NCBI RefSeq assembly: GCF_963678635.1
Contig: NW_026970807.1
Location: 1 to 64,000 of the forward strand
Length of the DNA: 64,000 nt
Source: Symsagittifera roscoffensis
Taxonomy: Eukaryota; Xenacoelomorpha; Acoela; Convolutidae
Reading direction: 5' to 3'
The translations under genes and the position numbers were made by a program. Positions 56,100-64,000 of the stretch are shown piece after piece (positions within the stretch are counted from its first letter, which is position 1; each line of letters starts with the position of its first letter). The notes beneath the pieces were generated by a model, which saw only the letters and a program-made list of their open reading frames with translations, was not told where the DNA came from and ran no database searches.

Positions 56100-57900
56100 G
56101 CATCGATCATTTGGGTGGTTGAACCTTTATTCAATTGATTCAAAATTAATGAAAGGATAATTATTGAACGAAAATTTTTTCACCGGTGCAACCCAGTGAA
56201 CAAAACCCTCGTCAACAGTAGTGATTTCAACTGTTCAAAATAAACCTTTGTCAGAAATCTCAAATGGTACCCTTTGAAATGATACAAATCGAATGGTTCG
56301 TCTGTATCAACCGATGTTTACTCATATGCAATGCTGGTCTTCGTTTTCCCCGTTACGCTTCTTGATGGTTATCCAGTTGTTGATATGGATAAAGAAACTC
56401 CTCGACAATTTTCTTTACTTCAGCAGCCAGTGGGAAGTCGTTCTGCAAGTCATGCGACTTCGCGAGATACTCAATTTCTACCGTAACAAATAGCCTTCAT
56501 CAGAATCTTCAATTGCATCCTAGGTGTCCTGTCTTTTTTTCTACCCATTTAAAACCTCCTACATAGTTTTCCTCTATCATAGTTCCTCCATAAAATATCA
56601 ATGCTGGTGGTTTTGTTTTATCAAAATCAGAGAAAAGTGATTGTTGGTTTTCATGCACCGTTTTAGCCAATTCCATTGAAGCCTACTCGTATTAGTTTTT
56701 TTTCAAAAAAAGTTTTGATATCAGTTGGTAGTTCCAATTCAACTCCAGACATCTTTAACATCCCATAAAAATTGAAGCTGATTCATAGTGACATTGATCT
56801 AAATTATGTCTCCTGTCAAAATATTCGATCACGTCTGCAAGCAGTAAGACATCGCTATTGAAAAAAAAAGCTATAATAGCCCCCTACTATCGGATATTCA
56901 AAAGGTTTTCAAACTGCATTTGCAGATTGAAAAATTTATTTTGTTACAACAACTCGCCCCGACAAAACTTTTGTCTATTCCATTGAAAAGCTGGGTAGAT
57001 TAGTTTGGGAAAATTTTCCATTTAAAAATAAGGTTAAAATATTTTCGCATTAGATGGTGTTTTTTGAAGAAAAAAGTTTGCTGAAATTATGTGGTTGTAA
57101 GAACTCAAAGACTTCGAAATAATATTCGTTTTTTAGGGATTAAACCAAAAACTGTCCAAGAACCTCAATTTTTGAAGTTTTATTCCCCTCATTTTCATCC
57201 ATGCAACTGCCAACGGGTACATGCGAGCTAAAGTATTCTTTTCTGAGCAGGGATCAACAGGGATCTTCTCTCCTTTAGCCAAGTTAGATTTCCAATTAAA
57301 TGGTGCGAATTATATTTGCTGAGGTTGTAAAAATATATAGGCGCGAAGGATAGAATTCTCAACTTAAAGTTCCACTCATTTAAAGCCAACCTACTTTTTC
57401 CCATCTAATTTCTCTACCCGTCTCGGAGTTTTCAAGCTGCTCATGTTTTTCTTTTTGCAAATGATATTTATTCTGCCTGGAAATAAATACGGTCATTTTT
57501 AGAAGGAATCTGGTTCTCCGTCAGCCCTGTAAGTTCTGTTTGTTTAAAGTACCACTACTAAAGCAGCAATTGAGCAGGGTATTTGATGTTCTAATTCCCT
57601 GGATGAATCTAATGTACACGTTGTTTGTTTTCTGCACAAGGCATCTGTATCAGCATAAGTTACAAATCGACACAACGAAGACTTGTAACATTATTGAAAT
57701 GTAATAGTTGAACCCTCTGGTGGCATTTTCGTTGATCCTGTATCATGCTCTCCACAAGGTTTTGAGTGGTCTTTTATATTTTTCTCGGAGAAGAAACCAA
57801 GAAGATATCGCTCGCGAAAACAATTTGATTGATCGGATCAGATGTAGAGCTTTTTTTAATGCTGAAACCTGTTTTCTTTCCGGTTAAAAATGATCAATCG
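56100..57900 (-). pseudogene. Older family-B DNA polymerase fragment, inverted 2
   Basis: Minus-strand landmarks: the DVLLLADVIE block at about 56825-56860, and the ExoI-side and MPPE-side blocks at about 57540-57860, the last being the inverse of 6430-6790. Degraded. Confidence 0.5.
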
Positions 57901-57960
57901 GATCAGAGGTAAATTTTTTTTGCAGAAAATATTTTTTGGTTAAAAATTACGTTGCGAATA

Positions 57961-58879
57961 CAACACATCTATTGAAACAATTGCTTAAATACTCTTTTCA
58001 AGAAAAAAACATGACAGTTCATTAGAAAGATGCATTGAAATCGTTTTTTGGGAAAGTTCGGAACAAAAATACCCAAGACACAGGAGATGTTTTTTGAATT
58101 TTGATTATCTGTGGTTTCACAAGAAATTCACGCGTTCGATCCATTTTATTCAAGTTTTTTCTGACACGATTATTTTTATAGAGATAATTTTCTAGCAGTT
58201 GATCTTCCAGAAAGCAAAATTGTCTATATCACTTCATGAAAAAAAAATATTAAGATATGATAATCTGTATTATTATCCGAAATAATTGTTAAATAAAGTT
58301 CAGAGCTTAACTTTTTTCAGCGGATTTTCAATTTTTCAATTTATTTTTGAATTTGAACATTTTAACACTTTCCTTTTCTTTTATGAATTAACAAAACTAT
58401 GATAATCTGATCAATAACAGTTCAAGAGTTTTGATGACCGGAAATAACTGCAAAACACAAAATGATTGGAATAAAACATATGCAATTTAAGTGTACTTTG
58501 ATAAGAAATTTCAGAATACATTAGAAATTTCTAGAACCATAGAAATGAAGTTTCCAGAAAATTCCCATAAATATTATCTTCAGGAAACATTATTTTTGAA
58601 TCTGCATTGTTCTCATCATCGGGCGATTTTTAGTTACTGCTCGCGTAATATAAAAGTTATTTTTTTCATTGGTTTTTTTATCCGCTCAGTTTTCCCTTTT
58701 AAGAAAGATAGGCGGCTAATATGCAAGTCGAACAAAAGGCTCCAACCACTGTCTCAAAAATATCTATTCTTTTTCCAAATGGTGTCATTTTTCAGCATTT
58801 TGTGATTTAAAAGTTTCTTTAGCGAGTCTCAGGCATATTTTGGTAGCAAAATACATCAATTAAATACTGTTTTTGAAAA
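57961..58879. other. No recognisable gene
   Basis: AT-rich. 58491-58805 is open for 104 codons on the + strand with no family resemblance. Parts relate to the 5800-6300 region of the older element in inverse orientation. Confidence 0.35.
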
Positions 58880-61800
58880 AAAATGGCTATAAAAATGAGA
58901 ACCTAAAAAAACAAAATTTAAGTTTACTTGAGTCTAAGAAATTTTTACGGCCTCAATTAAGCTTGATTAAGTTATTGCAATTACTAACCAACTTTTTGAA
59001 AAGCTCAAATTTAGACCGAAAACTGGTCATTTCAGACCGATTTTTCTCAACATCGTACAAAAAAAAAGAAACTTCTAAGTTTCCCTTAAATCACCACTGG
59101 AAGCGCTTTAATATGCTATCCGATGATTATTTATGGTAGCTGATTTTGCAATGAAAACTAGAAAAAACCTAAACACAACCTAATACAAAGTTGTCGAAAC
59201 AAAAAACATTAGAAAATGAGTTGAAATGTAGATCTTTATCTTGTTTTCTTAAAACTATTCGTAAATTTTTAACCAGTTTTCTAGGATTCGGGAAAAATCT
59301 GTAATAAACGAAACATTGCAGTGTTTTCTTATTCTGAAAAGTTTATCCAGCTAAATGAATTAAACTGAATCAGCATTTTTTTTCGCGCGTTTCATCGTTT
59401 TTTGCCGCTCTGCAAATTTCAAACAAAATTTTGTTTTTCTGAAACAAAACTGTCTTTTTTACACCTACTTTATAGACCTACTTAAAAACCAATTGTAAGG
59501 TAGACAGATTGGAAATATTCTTAAGAACGCTATAAACTTCTGACCCATTAGATAGCTCTCTCGAGACCAAGTCTGTGGCTTTAACAATGGTCTTACAAAT
59601 AGGTCATTTTTTAAAGATTTTGGTTATCAACTGGAGTAAAATTATTTTTCCAACAGAAAAAAAAACATATGTTTTTTGCAAGATCTCAAGAAGTGCTTCC
59701 TGAACAATAAAGTGCTCTGAGAATTTTCACTTGAAAAATATAAATTTTTTTTATCAATGTTCCGGTCTTTCATACTAACTAAAAGATTTTTTTTTCTGGG
59801 TCATTTTCCATATCATTTTGTTCGAATTGGGTTAATCTCATTGTACCAATTGGCATGCTCTCATGGTCTTCTAGTTCCATAGCTGCTTGGAGTTAAACTT
59901 TACCCAAATTTTTTCGACAAATTAGAGAGATGTGAGACCTGAAGACAGATCAAGGGAATTTACATTCATTTGTGATTTTTTTACTTATTGCCTCTCACAC
60001 CTTTTTTTAAAAATGGAACAGCTTTAACATCAGATGAATTTGAAAAAAAAAACACTGTTACAGATGCTTTTATTGTGTTACTGGATTTCTGAAAAACAAG
60101 TCAACTCAAATTATAGATGAAAAAGGAATGTATACCAAGTGTAGAGCGAAAGCAATTAAATACACTCTCAATCATGAAAATTAAATGTCCTTTATATTGA
60201 AAAAAACTGCTTTCAGTTCAGAGAATTTCCAGTCAAAATGGCCAGTTGAAAGCCGTTCAGGACTCACAAAATGTGAAAAGTCATCATAGTGCAGACTGCA
60301 AAATGATTGGATCAGCTCAATTTAAAGTTGCGGATGACAATATTTACCGTTGTCTCAATTTACGACAGAAGAGAACGAGCGGTTGAAAGGAAACAAATCA
60401 CTTTTTCTACAATTTATATTTTAATCACGTACGTACACAATAATTTTTTTTTGTTTTGAAGATGATATGGAATTCCGTGCTCATCAGCACTATAACTTGT
60501 TCTGTTAAGAAGTGTAAGCAAAAACGTTTAAATAATTTGACAGATGGATTGCAAATATACTGTTACAGAGGCCGAGTTTTTGTTACCGTATTTTGAAAAA
60601 CTATTCATTTAACTTGTAGATGAAACTTGAATAAAAACATGTGTAGCGCGGATACACCTTGTTTCATTTTTGAAATAAATTGACTAAAAAATTAAAATCC
60701 TAATAAAGTTAACAACATTTTTTTCAATTTTTTTTGCTGAAATTTTTTGATTTTCCAACTTTTTTTATTCTTAAAAATGAAATAACAAAACTCAAAAAAT
60801 TTCGTTCACTTGAGTATAAGAAGTTTTTCACAGCCTCAATTAAGCTCGAACAAGCTATTGCAATTACTAACCACCTTAATAAAAAAACCCAAATTTAGAC
60901 CAAAAATTGGTCATTTCAGACCGATTTTTCTCGAAATCTTGAAAAAGTGAAACATTAAAGTTTCCTTCCAATCTACATGGAAGCACTTTAATATGATAAC
61001 CGATGATTATTTGCGGTAGCTGATTTTGCGATGAAACTTAAAAAATAGTTTAAACACAGCCGAATAAAAAGTTGTCGAAACAATTATAACATGAGTTGAA
61101 ATGTAGTTCCTTAGCTCGTTTTCCTAAAACCATTTTTTAATCCAGTTTTCTCGAATTCGAATAAAAATTATGTAAGAAAACGAAACATTGAAGTGTTTTC
61201 CTATTCTCAAAGGTTTATCTAGCTAAATTATTTAGACAATATTTAAACACTAATTTTTTTCGAGCGTTACATCGATATTTTTGCCGCTCTGCAAATTTCA
61301 AACTAAATTTTGTTTTTCTGAAACAAAACTGTCTTTTTTACACCTACTTTATAGACCTACTTAAGAACCAACTGTAAGGTAGACAGATTGGAACTATTCT
61401 TAAGAACGCTATAAATTTCTGACCCATTAGATAGCTCTCTCGAGACCAAGTCTGTGGCTTTAACAATGGTCTTACAAATAGGTCATTTTTTAAAGATTTT
61501 GGTTATCAACTGGAGTAAAATTATTTTTCCAACAGAAAAAAAACATATGTTTTTTGCAAGATCTCAAGAAGTGCTTCCTGAACAATAAAGTGCTCTGAGA
61601 ATTTTCACTTGAAAAATATAAGTTTTTTTATCAATGTTCCGGTCTTTCATACTAACTAAAAGATTTTTTTTTTCTGGATCATTTTCCATATCATTTTGTT
61701 CGAATTGGGTTAATCTCATTGTACCAATTGGCATGCTCTCATGGTCTTCCAGTTCCATAGCTGCTTGGAGTTAAATTTTACCCAAATTTTTTCGACAAAT

Positions 61801-64000
61801 TAGAGAGATGTGAGACCTGAAGACAGATCAAGGGAATTTATATTCATTTGTGATTTTTTTACTTATTGCCTCTCACACTTTTTTTTTAAAAATGGAACAG
61901 CTTTAACGTCAGATGAATTTGAAAAAAAAAACACTGTTACAGATGCTTTTATTGTGTTACTGGATTTCTGAAAAACAAGTCAACTCAAATTATAGATGAA
62001 AAATTAATGGAACCAAGTGTAGAGCGAAAGCAATTAAATACACTCTCGATCATGAAAATTAAATGTCCTTTATATTGAAAAAAACTGCTTTCAGTTCAGA
62101 GAATTTCCAGTCAAAATGGCCAGTTGAAAGCCGTTCAGGACTCACAAAATGTGAAAAGTCATCATAGTGCAGACTGCAAAATGATTGGATCAGCTCAATT
62201 TAAAGTTGCGGATGACAATATTTACCGTTGTCTCAATTTACGACAGAAGAGAACGAGCGGTTGAAAGGAAACATATCACTTTTTCTACAATTTATATTTT
62301 AATCACGTACGTACACAATAATTTTTTTTTGTTTTGAAGATGATATGGAATTCCGTGCTCATCAGCACTATAACTTGTTCTGTTAAGAAGTGTAAGCAAA
62401 AACGTTTAAATAATTTGACAGATGGATTGCAAATATACTGTTACAGAGGCCGAGTTTTTGTTACCGTATTTTGAAAAACTATTCAATTTAACTTGTAGAT
62501 GAAACTTGAATAAAAACATGTGTAGCGCGGATACACCTTGTTTCATTTTTGAAATAAATTGACTAAAAAATTAAAATTCTAATAAAGTTAACAACATTTT
62601 TTTCAATTTTTTTTGCTGAAATTTTTTGATTTTCCAACTTTTTTTATTCTTAAAAATGAAATAACAAAACTCAAAAAATTTCGTTCACTTGAATATAAGA
62701 AGATTTTCACAGCCTCAATTAAGCTCGAACAAGCTATTGCAATTACTAACCACCTTAATAAAAAAAACCCAAATTTAGACCAAAAATTGGTCATTTCAGA
62801 CCGATTTTTCTCGAAATCTTGAAAAAGTGAAACATTAAAGTTTCCTTCAAATCTACTTGGAAGCACTTTAATATGATAACCGATGATTATTTGAGGTAGC
62901 TGATTTTGCGATGAAACTTAAAAAATAGTTTAAACACATCCGAATAAACAGTTGTCGAAACAATTATAACATGAGCTGAAGTGTAGTTCTTTAGCTCGTT
63001 TTCCTAAAACCATTTTTTAATCCAGTTTTCTCGAATTCGGATAAAAATTATGTAAGAAAACGAAACATTGAAGTGTTTTCCTATTCTCAAAGGTTTATCT
63101 AGCTAAATTATTTAGACAATATTTAAACACTAATTTTTTTCGAGCGTTACATCGATATTTTTGCCGCTCTGCAAATTTCAAACAAAATTTTGTTTTTCTG
63201 AAACAAAACTGTCTTTTTTACACCTACTTTATAGACCTACTTAAGAACCAATTGTAAGGTAGACAGATTGGAAATATTCTTAAGAACGCTATAAATTTCT
63301 GACCCATTAGATAGCTCTCTCGAGACCAAGTCTGTGGCTTTAACAATGGTCTTACAAATAGGTCATTTTTTAAAGATTTTGGTTATCAACTGGAGTAAAA
63401 TTATTTTTCCAACAGAAAAAAAACATATGTTTTTTGTAAGATCTCAAGAAGTGCTTCCTGAACAATAAAGTGCTCTGAGAGTTTTCACTTGAAAAAAATA
63501 AGTTTTTTTATCAATGTTCCGGTCTTTCATACTAACTAAAAGATTTTTTTTCTGGGTCAATTTCCATATCATTTTGTTCGAATTGGGTTAATCTCATTGT
63601 ACCAATTGGCATGCTCTCATGGTCTTCCAGTTCCATAGCTGCTTGGAATTAAACTTTACCCAAATTTTTTCGACAAATTAGAGAGATGTGAGACCTGAAG
63701 ACAGATCAAGGGAGTTTATATTCATTTGTGATTTTTTTACTTATTGCCTCTCACACCTTTTTTTTTAAAAATGGAACAGCTTTAACATCAGATGAATTTG
63801 AAAAAAAACACTGTTACAGATGCCTTTATTGTGTTACTGGATTTCTGAAAAACAAGTCAACTCAAATTATAGATGAAAAATTAATGGAACCAAGTGTAGA
63901 GCGAAAGCAATTAAATACACTCTCGATCATGAAAATTAAATGTCCTTTATATTGAAAAAAACTGCTTTCAGTTCAGAGAATTTCCAGTCAAAATGGCCAG
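58880..64000. repeat. 1880-bp tandem repeat, about 2.7 copies to the window edge
   Basis: The landmark TGGAAGC(G/A)CTTTAATATG lies at 59099, 60979 and 62859, exactly 1880 bp apart. Copies run about 58880-60760, 60760-62640 and 62640 onward. The last two are nearly identical, and the first is more diverged in its left third. The unit carries inverted end sequence of the older element (60200-60300 is the inverse of about 2600-2720) and a short open block with Cys pairs (HCYRCLYC). A 64-codon minus frame (61564-61758) is open in only one of the three copies. Confidence 0.85.

Larger units (their letters stand above)
53100..57960 (-). mobile_element. Two tandem 2.2-kb pieces of the older PolB element, inverted
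   Basis: Units start near 53100 and 55370. Each has the terminal block (AAACATAG...AACAACTCAAG, then the GATACGTCATTG region in the second) followed by inverted polymerase fragments. CATTTGGGTGGTTGAACC at about 53912 and 56107 gives a spacing near 2195 bp. Orientation is opposite to the flank copy at 2150-9395. Confidence 0.55.

Noticed and set aside
58491..58805. 104-codon frame as a gene
   Set aside because: Low-complexity Phe/Lys/Ser-rich reading of AT-rich DNA; no homology recognised.

Overview
The window looks like a stretch of an AT-rich animal genome, most likely an arthropod, made largely of nested mobile elements. I see no ordinary host gene. The evidence is a Polinton/Maverick (adintovirus-like) DNA transposon with protein-primed DNA polymerase, retroviral-type integrase and capsid genes, remnants of Bel/Pao retrotransposons, spliceosomal introns, and many decayed copies of an older element carrying a second, different family-B polymerase. 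The host species cannot be fixed from the sequence.

Layout. Positions 1-14008 and 14166-28166 are a near-identical direct duplication (offset 14158-14165 bp), joined by an AT-rich microsatellite. Each copy holds about 9.5 kb of decayed older element, followed by the left end of the Polinton. In the second copy the Polinton is complete: 23679-41925 (18.2 kb), bounded by terminal inverted repeats of about 250 bp, AG...CT termini and a 6-bp target-site duplication, ATCTTA. In the first copy it stops at 14008 inside its ninth gene. The Polinton sits inside an older polymerase pseudogene, whose sequence resumes at 41932.

Polinton gene order (+ strand unless stated): two unrecognised proteins, a DEDD exonuclease-like protein split over two frames, a PC4-like protein, a small overlapping ORF, a two-helix membrane protein, the packaging ATPase, a small conserved protein with an internal stop, a conserved unknown protein, integrase, penton-like minor capsid, a basic pVI/core-like protein, major capsid (two frameshifts) and adenain-like protease. 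Then comes a 3.7-kb segment between ~107-bp inverted repeats, holding two minus-strand genes (a second PC4-like protein, and a protein with an HUH-like motif) and one broken plus-strand gene. Last is the protein-primed PolB (36778-41327), with two predicted spliceosomal introns and several disabling changes. Together these would cover replication (PolB, possibly PC4-like ssDNA-binding proteins), integration (integrase, TIRs) and virion assembly (ATPase, protease, capsid proteins). The breaks in PolB, major capsid and the integrase tail suggest an inactive element, although some indels lie at short homopolymers and could be sequencing errors.

Right flank. 41932-43190 is the older PolB pseudogene. 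43200-48010 holds Bel/Pao integrase remnants separated by a CCGGATTGG minisatellite region. 48011-53100 is AT-rich with no recognisable gene. 53100-57960 has two 2.2-kb inverted pieces of the older PolB element. 58880-64000 is a 1880-bp tandem repeat that runs off the window.
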